DNA of 64,000 nucleotides, from the NCBI GenBank assembly GCA_029865265.1, contig JAOUHG010000010.1:1-64000 (forward strand). Reading direction: 5' to 3'. Origin of the DNA: Candidatus Krumholzibacteriia bacterium. Lineage in GTDB: Bacteria; Krumholzibacteriota; Krumholzibacteriia; WVZY01; JAKEHA01. The translations under genes were made by a program, and so were the position numbers. Of the stretch, positions 50,586 through 59,825 are shown one piece after another (within the stretch, counting starts at the first letter, position 1; each line of letters starts with the position of its first letter). A model generated the notes under the pieces. The model was not told the origin of the DNA, made no database searches, and was given only the letters and a program-made list of their open reading frames with translations.

Positions 50586-50908
50586 AGCAGAACCTCCATG
50601 TGGCTCGGGTCATCGTCGGGAGGAGACTTCTGTTGTGTGCAATATAACAGGGGTGTTCTTGACGCGCTCACGAAGCGCGAGAAACGAGAACACAGACCAT
50701 GAATGCGAAAAACATTCAGCGCATGAAAGCCCGTGCGAGCAGGCAGGAGATTGCGCCCTGGAACATGTCGGCGGCGTGTGTGTTGCGGGCAGGAACGTGC
50801 ACACGAAAAGCCGTCAAGAGACTTCTTCGTGTGAAATGATTTTCTAGCAGGGCAGGCGACACGGCGCAGCTGCATTCAACGCCGGCCAAGACCGCGCGCA
50901 AGCAACGT
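50586..50908. other. non-coding segment with an imperfect inverted repeat
   Basis: No convincing gene. GTGTTCT (50653-50659) pairs with AGAACAC (50687-50693), and inside them CGCGCT-CACGA-AGCGCG (50663-50679) forms a perfect six-pair hairpin, making one 41-base structure. TATATT (minus strand, near 50642) could serve as a -10 box for the HNH gene. Confidence 0.45.
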
Positions 50909-52156
50909 TCACGCCGCCGGCAGGCGTACCGAGAAGGTGGTGCCCTTGCCGGCGCGCGATTCCACCAGCTTGATGCTCCCGGCGTGGTACTCCTCCACGA
51001 TGCGGCGCGTGAGCGCGAGACCCAGGCCCCAGCCGCGGCGCTTGGTGCTGAAACCGGGGCGGAAGATCTGGTCCTTGAGCGCGCCCGGGATGCCGCGCCC
51101 GGAATCCTGCACCAGCACTTCAACGTTGGATCCGTCGCGGCGCGCGTTGATGGCGATCGTCCCCCCCGCCTCACCCAGCGCGTCGACGGCATTCTTGATG
51201 AGGTTCTCGAACACCCACTCCAGCAGTTCCTCGTTGCCGAGCACGCGCAGGCCGGGCTCGCACGTGAGCGTGATGCCCGAGTTCGCGCGCAGGCTGGGCA
51301 GCCGCTTCTCGAAGTACGCCACCGTGCGCGCCAGCGGAGACTCGATGAGAATGTTGGCGCGCTCCGGCGCCGCCCCGATCTTGCTGAAGCGTTCCGTCAC
51401 CTTGTTGAGGCGTCCCAGGTCCACTTCCATCTCGTCCACGTAGCCGCGGATGTCGTCGTAGCCCTTCTCGCTGGCGCGGTCGCGGATCACCTGCACCCAT
51501 CCCAGCATGGCGGAGAGTGGCGTGCCCAGCTGGTGCGCGGTCTCCTTGGCGAGCCCCACCCAGATGGAACGCTGCTCGCTGAGCTTCAGGTAGCGCAGAC
51601 CCTGGATGGCGACGGCCATGAACACCAGGAAGATGCCCAGCAGCACGAAGGGCATGTAGCGCAGCTCACGCTGCAGGGGCGAGGGACCGTAGTGCACCCA
51701 GCCGGTGGGCACGTCGCCCGCGCCCGCCACCTGGATGGGAATGGGCGCGTTCTGCTTGTCGTACTCGCGATACAGATCCACCAGCCTGCGCAACTTGGGC
51801 GTGGGCGGGTTGTCCACGTCCATGTTGGCCAGCATCTCGAAGTCCTCCTCGGTGCGCTCGTCCACCGGGACGCCGGACCACAGGATGGGCCGTCCCTCGA
51901 AGATGGTGATGATGATGGGCAGGTCGCTCTCCTGCAGCACCGCGCGCAGGTTGGCCAGGCTGCCGTCGTCGGCCACCTCGAAGATGACGTTCTCCAGGTA
52001 GCGCGAGAACAGCCGGCTGGTGGCCTCGGAGTTCTCGCGCATGCGCGCGATGAGGTGGTTGGAGTAGATGAGCATGGCCAGGAAGAGAACGGCCACGCCG
52101 ATGAAGAGGTATCCCTTCAGCCAGAACCGAATGTTGCCGGCGGGCGCGGACGCCAT
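50909..52156 (-). CDS. membrane sensor histidine kinase
   Basis: 415 residues. TM1 (about 11-30) and TM2 (about 168-188) enclose a periplasmic domain of about 135 residues. The H-box is AKETAHQLGTPLSAMLGW; the N box ENLIKNAVDAL and G boxes DSGRGIP and GWGLGLALTRRIVEEY are complete. The H-box type resembles kinases common in Bacteroidetes. Being close to porX, it is a candidate PorY-like partner, but this is only an inference. Confidence 0.9.
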   Translation of the reverse strand: MASAPAGNIRFWLKGYLFIGVAVLFLAMLIYSNHLIARMRENSEATSRLFSRYLENVIFEVADDGSLANLRAVLQESDLPIIITIFEGRPILWSGVPVDERTEEDFEMLANMDVDNPPTPKLRRLVDLYREYDKQNAPIPIQVAGAGDVPTGWVHYGPSPLQRELRYMPFVLLGIFLVFMAVAIQGLRYLKLSEQRSIWVGLAKETAHQLGTPLSAMLGWVQVIRDRASEKGYDDIRGYVDEMEVDLGRLNKVTERFSKIGAAPERANILIESPLARTVAYFEKRLPSLRANSGITLTCEPGLRVLGNEELLEWVFENLIKNAVDALGEAGGTIAINARRDGSNVEVLVQDSGRGIPGALKDQIFRPGFSTKRRGWGLGLALTRRIVEEYHAGSIKLVESRAGKGTTFSVRLPAA

Positions 52157-52160
52157 GGCG

Positions 52161-53429
52161 TCAGCCGAGGTACTCCCTGCCCCGCATGTAGGGACGGAGC
52201 CGCGCCGGAATGCGCACGCGCCCCGTCGGTGTCTGATGCACTTCCAGCAGCGACGCCACCACGCGCGGGAGCGCGAGGCCGGAGCCGTTGAGGGTGTGCA
52301 CGAACTTGTGTTTGTCGGTGTCCGCCTTCTTGATGCGGATTCCCGCGCGCCGCGCCTGGAAGTCCTCGAAGTTGCTGCACGACGACACCTCCAGCCACTT
52401 GCCCACCCCCGGCGACCACGTCTCCAGGTCGTAGCACCGAGCGGCCGCGAAGCCCAGGTCGCCCGCGCACAGCGAGAGCACGCGGTAGGGCAGCTCCAGC
52501 GCGTCCAGCACCGCGGTGGCGTCGGTGACCAGCGTCTCCAGCTCGTCGTACGAGGTGTCCGGGTGCACGAACTTCACCATCTCCACCTTGTCGAACTGGT
52601 GCACGCGCAACAGGCCGCGCGTGTCGGCGCCATGGCTGCCCGCCTCGCGGCGGAAGCACGGGCTGTACGCGGTGTAACGGATGGGAAGCCGGTCGCGCTC
52701 CACCACCGACTCGCGCAGCAGGTTGGTCACCGGCACTTCGGCGGTGGGAACCAGGAAGAGGTCGTCCGCGCCGCAGTGGTACATGTCTTCCTCGTACTTG
52801 GGCAGCTGGCCGGTGCCGGTCATGGAGGCGCGGTGCACCAGGTACGGCACCAGCAGTTCCTCGTAACCCTGCTCGGCGTGGATATCGAGCATCATATTGA
52901 TGAGTGCGCGGCACAGGAGCGCGCCGTCGCCGCGAAACACAATGAAGCCGCGCCCGGAGATGATGCGCCCGCCCTCGAGATCCAGGATGCCGAGCTTCTC
53001 GCCGATGTCCCAGTGCGCGAGCACGTCGTCGAAGGGCTTCTCCGCCTTGCCCACCGTGCGCACCACCACGTTATCGGCGGCGTCGGCGCCGTCGGGCGTG
53101 CTCTCGTGTGGGATGTTGGGAATGGTGAGGAGGATGGCGTCGAGCGTCTCCTCGATCTCCTTGTTGCGCGCCTCCAGCTGCTTGATGCGCGCGGAGGTCT
53201 CCTTCATGGCGGCGTGCAGGGGTGCGATGTCCTCGCCCGCCTGCTTGCGGCGGCCGATGTCCTCGGAGGCGAGGTTGCGCTGGCGCTTGAGTTCCTCGGA
53301 TTGCTGCAGGTTGGCGATGTGTTCCGCGTCGAGCACAACCAGTTGCTCCACGTCGACGCTCGCGTGGCGGCGGCGCATCCCCTCGCGGAGCCGCTCGGGG
53401 TGTTCACGGATGAGACGGCGGTCGATCAC
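52161..53429 (-). CDS. serS: seryl-tRNA synthetase
   Basis: 422 residues. An N-terminal coiled-coil arm (about 30-100) is followed by the class II core: motif 2 in YTAYSPCFRREAGSHGADT, ATP-binding VEMVKFVHPDTSYDELETL, and motif 3 GSGLALPRVVASLLEVHQ. Charges tRNA-Ser and tRNA-Sec with serine; in an organism with selenoproteins it would supply the first step for Sec. Only 4 bases separate it from the kinase gene and 4 from the HemC-like gene. Confidence 0.97.
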   Translation of the reverse strand: MIDRRLIREHPERLREGMRRRHASVDVEQLVVLDAEHIANLQQSEELKRQRNLASEDIGRRKQAGEDIAPLHAAMKETSARIKQLEARNKEIEETLDAILLTIPNIPHESTPDGADAADNVVVRTVGKAEKPFDDVLAHWDIGEKLGILDLEGGRIISGRGFIVFRGDGALLCRALINMMLDIHAEQGYEELLVPYLVHRASMTGTGQLPKYEEDMYHCGADDLFLVPTAEVPVTNLLRESVVERDRLPIRYTAYSPCFRREAGSHGADTRGLLRVHQFDKVEMVKFVHPDTSYDELETLVTDATAVLDALELPYRVLSLCAGDLGFAAARCYDLETWSPGVGKWLEVSSCSNFEDFQARRAGIRIKKADTDKHKFVHTLNGSGLALPRVVASLLEVHQTPTGRVRIPARLRPYMRGREYLG

Positions 53430-53433
53430 AGAA

Positions 53434-54357
53434 TCACGAGAGGCGGAACTCCTCGATCACCTCGCGTCCGCCCGCGTCGAGGATCTCGGTGGCCAGTGTG
53501 CGGCCGAGGTCTTCCTCGTTGCCGAGCGAACCCTTGACCATGCACTGGATCTTCTCGCTTCCGTCGGGATAGGCCAGCATGCCCTCCAGCTCGAGCGCCT
53601 TGCCCTCGATGCTCCCCAGCACCGCGACCGGCGCGCTGGGCTCCACGCCCAGGTACTCGAGGAAGGCCCACTCCGCGCGCAGCATGCTGTGGGTGGAGGG
53701 ATCGTTGATGGCGTGAACCGCGTCGCGGAAATGCTCCTCGGAGGAACGAACCAGAACCGCCAGCGCCCCCTGTCCCGCCGGCGGGATGCACACCTGGTTG
53801 GTGAGCAGCTCGGTCACGAACTCCTGCTTGTTGAGGCGCTCCAGGTCGGCCGCGGCGATGACCGCGCAATCGATGCGGGAGTCCCGCACCTTCTGCAGGA
53901 TGGAATCCACGCTGCCCTGCGCGCGCACGATACGCAGGTCCGGCCGATAATAGTGAAGCTGTGCCTCGCGGCTCATGCAGCAAACGGCCAGGAGGGCGTT
54001 CTCGTGCAGTTCGTCCAGAATGCAACCGTTGTTGGAGATGAGCGCGTCGTAGGGCGTGATGCGCGTGGTCAGCGCGCCGATGGTGAGCCCCGAGGGCATG
54101 TGCGTGGGCAGCGCCGAGGCGTCGAGAACCAGAACATCGGACTCGCCGCACAGGAGCTGATTCATCAGCAGGGCGTGGCGTTCCGGCGAAGCGGGCAGCG
54201 CGGTGGATCTCTTGAGGGATTCGGATTCCTGCGAGGCGACGAATTCAACCGGGGTCTTGGCGCCGTGCAGCGCGAGCAGTCGTACGACTTCGTCGAGCTG
54301 CACGCGCGACAGGAGATCGACGTCGCTTGCGATCCGACACGTCGTTTTCGTCGTCAC
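53434..54357 (-). CDS. HemC-like protein (porphobilinogen deaminase fold) lacking catalytic residues
   Basis: 307 residues. The fold is recognisable from PPAGQGALAVLVRSSEEHF, LHYYRPDLRIVRAQGSV, DCAVIAAADLERL and LRAEWAFLEYLG. However, the dipyrromethane-cofactor Cys of the GGC motif is missing (GVEPSAPVA at 237-245). The catalytic HSMKD is LDASA (79-83) and the paired substrate-binding arginines of SSLRR and RGN are replaced (CCMSR, AQGS). It is therefore unlikely to make hydroxymethylbilane and may have a new binding role. Confidence 0.8.
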   Translation of the reverse strand: MTTKTTCRIASDVDLLSRVQLDEVVRLLALHGAKTPVEFVASQESESLKRSTALPASPERHALLMNQLLCGESDVLVLDASALPTHMPSGLTIGALTTRITPYDALISNNGCILDELHENALLAVCCMSREAQLHYYRPDLRIVRAQGSVDSILQKVRDSRIDCAVIAAADLERLNKQEFVTELLTNQVCIPPAGQGALAVLVRSSEEHFRDAVHAINDPSTHSMLRAEWAFLEYLGVEPSAPVAVLGSIEGKALELEGMLAYPDGSEKIQCMVKGSLGNEEDLGRTLATEILDAGGREVIEEFRLS

Positions 54358-54451
54358 TCAGAAACCGTCCGTCCGGAAGAGTGTACCGCGGCGTTAATCC
54401 GACCAGCGTGGGCGGAACGATACCACAGCCCTCGCGGGACCGTCAACGGCG

Positions 54452-55588
54452 TTACGGACCGACGGAGGTTCTGCGCTCGGGGATGTTGGCGGTGAAGGAG
54501 GACTGAAACGGGATCGTCTTGGCGATGCCGTGGTGCGGCACCGTCTCCGCGGTCTCGCGCCCCTCCACCATCATGCGCAGGAAGGAGACAAACGCAACCG
54601 TTACGAAACCGAGGCCGACGACAACCGGAAGCACCCATCCCATGGCCGCGCCGACGGCGAGCAGGGAGAAGAACGCCTGCATGCCGTACAGCACCACCAG
54701 CGTCCGGCGGGGCGAGAGCCCTGCGTCGCGCAACACGTGGTGCATATGTAGTGTATCCGCGCCGAACAGGGGCGAGCGCAGTACGATGCGGCGTGCGATG
54801 GCCAGCATCGTATCCAGCAGAGGCACGCCCAGCGCCATACACACCGCCGCGAAGGTATTCACGCTGGGGGCACGCATGGTGATCAGGCACGCGCCCAGCG
54901 ACAGCAGAAGTCCGAGCAGCATGCTGCCGGTATCACCCATGTAGATGCGGCCGGGAGGAAAATTGAACACCAGGAAGCCCAGGCACGCCCCGCACATGGC
55001 CAGCGAGAGCGCGAGCACCTCCGACATGCCGAGCATGGCCGCGATGACGGCGAACGCGGCGGCGGAGAGCATGGCCACACCCGCGGCGAGACCGTCGTGC
55101 CCGTCCACCAGGTTGACGGAACTGAGCATGCCCACCACGAAAACCAGCGAGACCATGGCGAGCGCTACGCCGGACGCGTCGAACACCCACATTCCGGTGA
55201 AGATCCGGAAACCAACCGCCACCACCGATGCGGAGGCGAGGAGTTGAAAGGCAAGTTTGCGGCGTGCGGGGAGACTGCGGGTGTCGTCCACCAGGCCGAG
55301 CACCACAATAAGCAGCACCGCGGGGATCGCCCGCAGGAGCAACGCGACCGTGACGGTCATCGACGATTCGCGCAGCAGGGAGAATGCCATCGCCGCGGCG
55401 ACGCCGAGGAAGAGCGCGATGCCACCCAGATGGGGAATGGCGTTGCGGTTGATGGCGCGCCCGTTCGGCTTGTTACCGATCCGCCAGCGGACCGCGAGCG
55501 AACGAACGGCCGGCGTCGCAATGACGCTCACTGCAAGCGCGGTTGCAAACACCAACAGGTCAGCAAGGCCGAAGGTAATGCCGGACAA
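54452..55588 (-). CDS. wecA: polyprenyl-phosphate N-acetylhexosamine-1-phosphate transferase, WecA/TagO-like
   Basis: 378 residues with about 10-11 membrane helices. KPNGRAINRNAIPHLGGIAL, VVLGLVDDTRSLPARRK, SVNLVDGHDGLAAG and FPPGRIYMGDTGSM are the glycosyltransferase-4 (MraY/WecA) motifs with the Mg-binding Asp residues. TTG 55588 is chosen because AGGAGG lies 7 bases before it. It would start surface glycan synthesis on undecaprenyl phosphate, at the end of the polysaccharide cluster. Confidence 0.9.
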   Translation of the reverse strand: MSGITFGLADLLVFATALAVSVIATPAVRSLAVRWRIGNKPNGRAINRNAIPHLGGIALFLGVAAAMAFSLLRESSMTVTVALLLRAIPAVLLIVVLGLVDDTRSLPARRKLAFQLLASASVVAVGFRIFTGMWVFDASGVALAMVSLVFVVGMLSSVNLVDGHDGLAAGVAMLSAAAFAVIAAMLGMSEVLALSLAMCGACLGFLVFNFPPGRIYMGDTGSMLLGLLLSLGACLITMRAPSVNTFAAVCMALGVPLLDTMLAIARRIVLRSPLFGADTLHMHHVLRDAGLSPRRTLVVLYGMQAFFSLLAVGAAMGWVLPVVVGLGFVTVAFVSFLRMMVEGRETAETVPHHGIAKTIPFQSSFTANIPERRTSVGP

Positions 55589-55703
55589 CGATGAGCCTCC
55601 TGAAATGCGGGTCCCGCCCTGCGGGGCCTCCCCGGTCATGCGGCCATGACCGCCGTCAGGGTAGGGGCCTCCCCGAAAGCATGTCAAGCCGAGAGATTCT
55701 TCA

Positions 55704-57221
55704 CTAGCCTTTTATTTTCAATAAGTTACCAAACAGGGGCCGGATCTCGCCGGGCCGTATCACCCGGAACGCCAGAACCAGCAACCCGTACAGCAGTACG
55801 TGCACGGCGGCCAGCACGACCGTCGCAACGCCCGAATCCGATCCAATGCGGCGAAATACCAGCCAGAGCGCGGCGGCAACCACCGTCCCTGCAAGAAGCG
55901 TGCGAATCGCCAGCCACACCGCCCGGGCGCTCATGCGGACGCCGAAAACCCCGAAAACCTCGCGCATCCCGAATACCAGCAGGAGCCCGTAGGAGATGAT
56001 GGTGGCCAGAATGGCGCCCCGCGAGTGCATGGTGGGGATGAGGATCACGTTCAGGGCGAAGTTCAGCACCGCCGCGCCAGCCGTCAGCCAGGCGTAGGTG
56101 CGGATCTTTTCCGCCGCAAGCAACGCCGGCAACACCAGGGCGCCCAGGCTGCGGATGATGACCACCCACGCGAACATCGCCATCAGCCCCCCGGCGTATG
56201 CGTACTGGTCGGTGTACACCAGCGTCAGCAACGGAACCGCCATGGCCACGAACACCGAACCAAACAGCACACCCGCCACCAGTGACAGCCGCAGCGCGCG
56301 GCGGATGAGCGACGCGCACTCCGCCATTTCCCCGCGCGAAAAACGCGAGGCGAGCGCGGGGCGCAGCGTGGTTACCATCGCGAATGCCGGAAACAGCGAC
56401 ACCTCCATCACCGCGCGGGCAATGGAATACTGCCCCACCTCTTCCAGCGGATCAAAGTAGCCCAGCACGAGTTTGTCCATCTGCGAGTAGATCGTCACCG
56501 ACGCGGTGCTGACGGCGAGCGGTATGCTCATGGCCAGCAGGCGGCGGCGGATGGCGGCGTGGTCCCCGGAATCCGGTGCCGCGTCGGGGAGAAAGCGGCG
56601 CAGCAGCAACGAGAAGGCGACGATACCCACCAGCCACGCGGCGATGTACCCCAGCAGGATCGCCACCACGCCCAGCCCCGCGGCCACCACGCCCGCGGTG
56701 GCAATGACGCGTATGGTCAGCATGGTGGCACGAACGCGCGACACGGTGGCGTGGCGGTTCAGCCCGATGAGGAACTGTTCCTGGAACTCGTAGATGCTCG
56801 CGCAGAAGACGATGCCGGCGGCGATCCGCACCGGCCACAGCAGCGCCTCGTTGTGGAACCAACCCGCTATACTGGGGGCGAGCAGGTAGGTGACGAGTGC
56901 CGTGGGCAGCGCCAGAGCCAGACGCAGGTTGGAACCGGTGGAGAGCAGCGTGCGCAGTGCGCCGGGCCGCGAGACGCCGTACTCGCTGGCCAGGCGCGAT
57001 GCGCCCAGGTCCAGGCCCAGTTTGGCAACGATGAGCACCTGGGTGGCGAAGGCCATGGCCCAGGACACGGAACCCCACACGGCGGGGCCGGAGAAGCGCG
57101 CGATGATCCAGGAAGTGGCGAAGGCGGCGAAGACGGGCAGGAGCGACAAAGCGACGCTCCAGGCGAAGCTGTGCCCCACCGCGGTATTCTGAAATGACCA
57201 GTTGTTACGGCTGCTCATCAA
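55704..57221 (-). CDS. oligosaccharide flippase, Wzx/MATE-like
   Basis: 505 residues with about 12-14 membrane helices. MDKLVLGYFDPLEEVGQYSIA is the typical central motif of the polysaccharide-transporter (PST) family. It would flip lipid-linked glycans across the inner membrane. It overlaps the wecB end by 17 bases, so it belongs to the same operon. Confidence 0.88.
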   Translation of the reverse strand: MMSSRNNWSFQNTAVGHSFAWSVALSLLPVFAAFATSWIIARFSGPAVWGSVSWAMAFATQVLIVAKLGLDLGASRLASEYGVSRPGALRTLLSTGSNLRLALALPTALVTYLLAPSIAGWFHNEALLWPVRIAAGIVFCASIYEFQEQFLIGLNRHATVSRVRATMLTIRVIATAGVVAAGLGVVAILLGYIAAWLVGIVAFSLLLRRFLPDAAPDSGDHAAIRRRLLAMSIPLAVSTASVTIYSQMDKLVLGYFDPLEEVGQYSIARAVMEVSLFPAFAMVTTLRPALASRFSRGEMAECASLIRRALRLSLVAGVLFGSVFVAMAVPLLTLVYTDQYAYAGGLMAMFAWVVIIRSLGALVLPALLAAEKIRTYAWLTAGAAVLNFALNVILIPTMHSRGAILATIISYGLLLVFGMREVFGVFGVRMSARAVWLAIRTLLAGTVVAAALWLVFRRIGSDSGVATVVLAAVHVLLYGLLVLAFRVIRPGEIRPLFGNLLKIKG

Positions 57222-58311
57222 AAAAACGGACGATCACCTGCGCGATTCGCGGGGCCGACTTTCCGTCCCACAGGTCCGGAATCCGCGCTTCCCTGACATC
57301 ATGCCGAAGCACATCCCGTGCCTCGGCCACAATTCGCGCGGTGTCGGTCCCGACCAGACGATTGGTCCCGACCGTTACGGTCACGGGCCGTTCAGTATTT
57401 TCACGGATCGTCAGGCAGGGGATTCCGAGAGCAGTCGTTTCTTCCTGGATACCTCCAGAATCGGTGAGAACAAGAGAACTATACTTCATCAGCTTGAGGA
57501 AGTCCAGATACCCCACTGGTTCGATCAGGCGCACGGCGTCGCCTTTGATCTGGTAGCGCGCCCGTTCGATGGCCTGGCGGGTGCGCGGGTGCACCGGAAA
57601 CACCAGCGGGCAATCCTGCCCGACCTCGCAAAGCGCGTCCAGCAGGCGGGTTAGCTGCACCATGTCGTCCACGTTGGACGGCCGGTGCAGTGTCACCAGA
57701 CCGTAGCCGCCCGGCTCCAGGCCCAGGGTCTCCAGCACGGTGGATTTCTCCGCGACGTGCTCGGAGGCGCGCAGGCTGTCGATCATGACGTTGCCGGTGA
57801 AGTGAATCTTCCTTGCTTCGATGCCCTCGCGCAGGAGGTTGTCGCGCGCCTCGGGGGAGGTGATGAAGAGGAGGTCGCTGATGGCGTCGGTCAGCATGCG
57901 ATTGATCTCCTCGGGCATTTCGCGGTCGAAGCTGCGAAGGCCCGCCTCCACATGCGCCACCGGCACGCCGCGCTTGGACGCCACCAGTGCACAGGCGATC
58001 GTGGAGTTGACGTCACCCACCACCAGCACCAGGTCCGCGTCGGCGGCGACCAGCGCCGGCTCGAAGGCAAGCATGACGCGCGCGGTCTGTTCCGCGTGGG
58101 TGCCGGAGCCAACGCCGAGGTGCGCGTCGGGCTTGGGCAGGCCGAGGTCGTCGAAGAAGACCTTCGACATGTTCTCGTCGTAGTGCTGCCCGGTGTGGAC
58201 CAGGGTGAGCTTGAAGCGGCCGGTGGCGTCGAGCGCGCGCCACACCGGCGCCACCTTCATGAAGTTGGGCCGCGCGGCGGCAACCAGGAGGATGTTGGGC
58301 TTGCGGGTCAC
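57205..58311 (-). CDS. wecB: UDP-N-acetylglucosamine 2-epimerase
   Basis: 368 residues. ARPNFMKVAPVWRAL, VHTGQHYDENMSKVFFDDLG, VVGDVNSTIACALVA and HVEAGLRSFDREMPEEINR are diagnostic, with TDSGGIQEET in the C-terminal half. Converts UDP-GlcNAc to UDP-ManNAc. With the dehydrogenase at 59822 it could lead to UDP-ManNAcA. Coupled to rfbB by ATGA. Confidence 0.95.
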   Translation of the reverse strand: MTRKPNILLVAAARPNFMKVAPVWRALDATGRFKLTLVHTGQHYDENMSKVFFDDLGLPKPDAHLGVGSGTHAEQTARVMLAFEPALVAADADLVLVVGDVNSTIACALVASKRGVPVAHVEAGLRSFDREMPEEINRMLTDAISDLLFITSPEARDNLLREGIEARKIHFTGNVMIDSLRASEHVAEKSTVLETLGLEPGGYGLVTLHRPSNVDDMVQLTRLLDALCEVGQDCPLVFPVHPRTRQAIERARYQIKGDAVRLIEPVGYLDFLKLMKYSSLVLTDSGGIQEETTALGIPCLTIRENTERPVTVTVGTNRLVGTDTARIVAEARDVLRHDVREARIPDLWDGKSAPRIAQVIVRFFDEQP

Positions 58312-59339
58312 GAACGGGCCTTTCCCTTCGCGAGCCGTTCACCGTAGTGCTTCTGGTAGTACTCGCGAAAGGCGCCGCTCTTGACGCGCTCCCACCAGCC
58401 GCGGTTCTCCACGTACCAGCGCACCGTCTGCTGCATGGCGTCGGCGAAGTCGGTTTGCGGTTTCCAGCCCAGCGCGCGCACCTTGTCCGCGGCCAGCTTG
58501 TACATGCGGTCGTGCCCCTTGCGGTCCTCGATGAACACGATCTTCGACCCGGTGTCACCCACGTGCTTGATGATCAGCTCCGCGATGCGCAGGTTGGGCT
58601 GCGAGTTCCCCACCGCGATGTTGTACACCTCGCCGTCGTTGCCCTTCTCGGCCACCAGAGCGATGCCGCGGCAGTTGTCCTCCACGAACAGCCAGTCGCG
58701 CATGTGCATGCCGTCTCCGTACAGGGGAAGTTCCTTGCCCTCCATGGCGTTGGTGGTGAAGAGGGGAATGAACTTCTCCACGTGCTGGTAGGGCCCGAAG
58801 TTGTTGGAGCTGCGCGTGATCACCAGCGGCAGCTTGTACGTGTTGGCAAAAGCCAGGCACATGAGGTCGCCGCCGCACTTGCTGGCGCTGTACGGGTTGC
58901 CGGGCTTGAGCGGCGATTCCTCGGTGAAGCCCTCGCCTTCGCTGGAGCCGTACACCTCGTCGGTGGAGATCTGCACGTAGCGCTTCGCCTTGAATTCGCG
59001 CGCGAAGTTCAACAGGTTGTACGTGCCCTGGATGTCGGTCTCGATGAAGCTGGCCGCCTCCTCGATGGAACGGTCCACGTGCGTCTCCGCGGCGAAGTTA
59101 AACACCACCTCGGCGCCGGCCATGGCCTCGCGCACCACGGCGGGGTCGCAGATGTTGCCCTTCACGAAGCGCACCCGCCCCTTGTCCACCAGGTCGCCGA
59201 TGTTCTCCATGTTGCCGGCGTAGGTGAGCGCATCGAGCACGGTGATGGCGCACGAAGGATGCTCCGCGGCCATCATGCGCACGAAGTTGGAACCAATGAA
59301 ACCGGCGCCACCGGTGACGAGAATGGATTTGAACGCCAT
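58308..59339 (-). CDS. rfbB: dTDP-glucose 4,6-dehydratase
   Basis: 343 residues. Extended SDR with TGGAGFIGSNFVRMM (NAD-binding), STDEVYGSSEGEGFTE (catalytic region), YSASKCGGD (YxxxK) and RSSNNFGPYQHVEKFIPLF. Forms dTDP-4-keto-6-deoxyglucose. rfbA and rfbD are not in the window. Confidence 0.95.
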   Translation of the reverse strand: MAFKSILVTGGAGFIGSNFVRMMAAEHPSCAITVLDALTYAGNMENIGDLVDKGRVRFVKGNICDPAVVREAMAGAEVVFNFAAETHVDRSIEEAASFIETDIQGTYNLLNFAREFKAKRYVQISTDEVYGSSEGEGFTEESPLKPGNPYSASKCGGDLMCLAFANTYKLPLVITRSSNNFGPYQHVEKFIPLFTTNAMEGKELPLYGDGMHMRDWLFVEDNCRGIALVAEKGNDGEVYNIAVGNSQPNLRIAELIIKHVGDTGSKIVFIEDRKGHDRMYKLAADKVRALGWKPQTDFADAMQQTVRWYVENRGWWERVKSGAFREYYQKHYGERLAKGKARS

Positions 59340-59363
59340 GGTGTTCTCCGCCGACGCGGGGCG

Positions 59364-59825
59364 TCAGCCGTCCTTGCGGTCCCAGTCGTAGGGGATGTCG
59401 TTGTCGTGCGGATGCACGCGGAACTCGTCCGGCTCCTTGTAGTTGTAGGGCTCGGTGGGGATGTTGACCAGGAACCCCGGCGTGGTGCCGATGCCCTTCA
59501 TGCCGTGCAGCACCAGGGGCGGAATCACCAGCAGGATGGGGTTGCGCTCGCCCAGGAAGAACTCGTTCACCAGCCCGTGCGTGGACGACTTCTCGCGGCC
59601 GTCGTACAGCACCACCTTGAGCATGCCGTTGACGCACACGAAATGGTCGGTCTGCTTCTTGTGGTAGTGCCAGCCCTTGACCACGCCCGGGTAGGCAACG
59701 GTGAGATAGGCCTGCCCGAACTTCTGGAAGATCTCGTCATCGGAGCGCAGCATCTCCATCAGGAAACCACGCTCGTCGGGGATGACCTTGAGCTGCTTGA
59801 TGCGGACACCGTCTATCAGTTTCAC
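59364..59825 (-). CDS. RmlC-like cupin (dTDP-4-dehydrorhamnose 3,5-epimerase family)
   Basis: 153 residues. LKVIPDERGFLMEMLRSDD, YPGVVKGWHYHKKQTDHFVCV and VIPPLVLHGMKGIG follow the RmlC cupin. The protein is shorter than RmlC (about 180) and lacks the usual C-terminal extension, as in 3- or 5-epimerase or ketoisomerase relatives. It acts on the 4-keto sugar made by rfbB next to it. Confidence 0.85.
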   Translation of the reverse strand: MKLIDGVRIKQLKVIPDERGFLMEMLRSDDEIFQKFGQAYLTVAYPGVVKGWHYHKKQTDHFVCVNGMLKVVLYDGREKSSTHGLVNEFFLGERNPILLVIPPLVLHGMKGIGTTPGFLVNIPTEPYNYKEPDEFRVHPHDNDIPYDWDRKDG

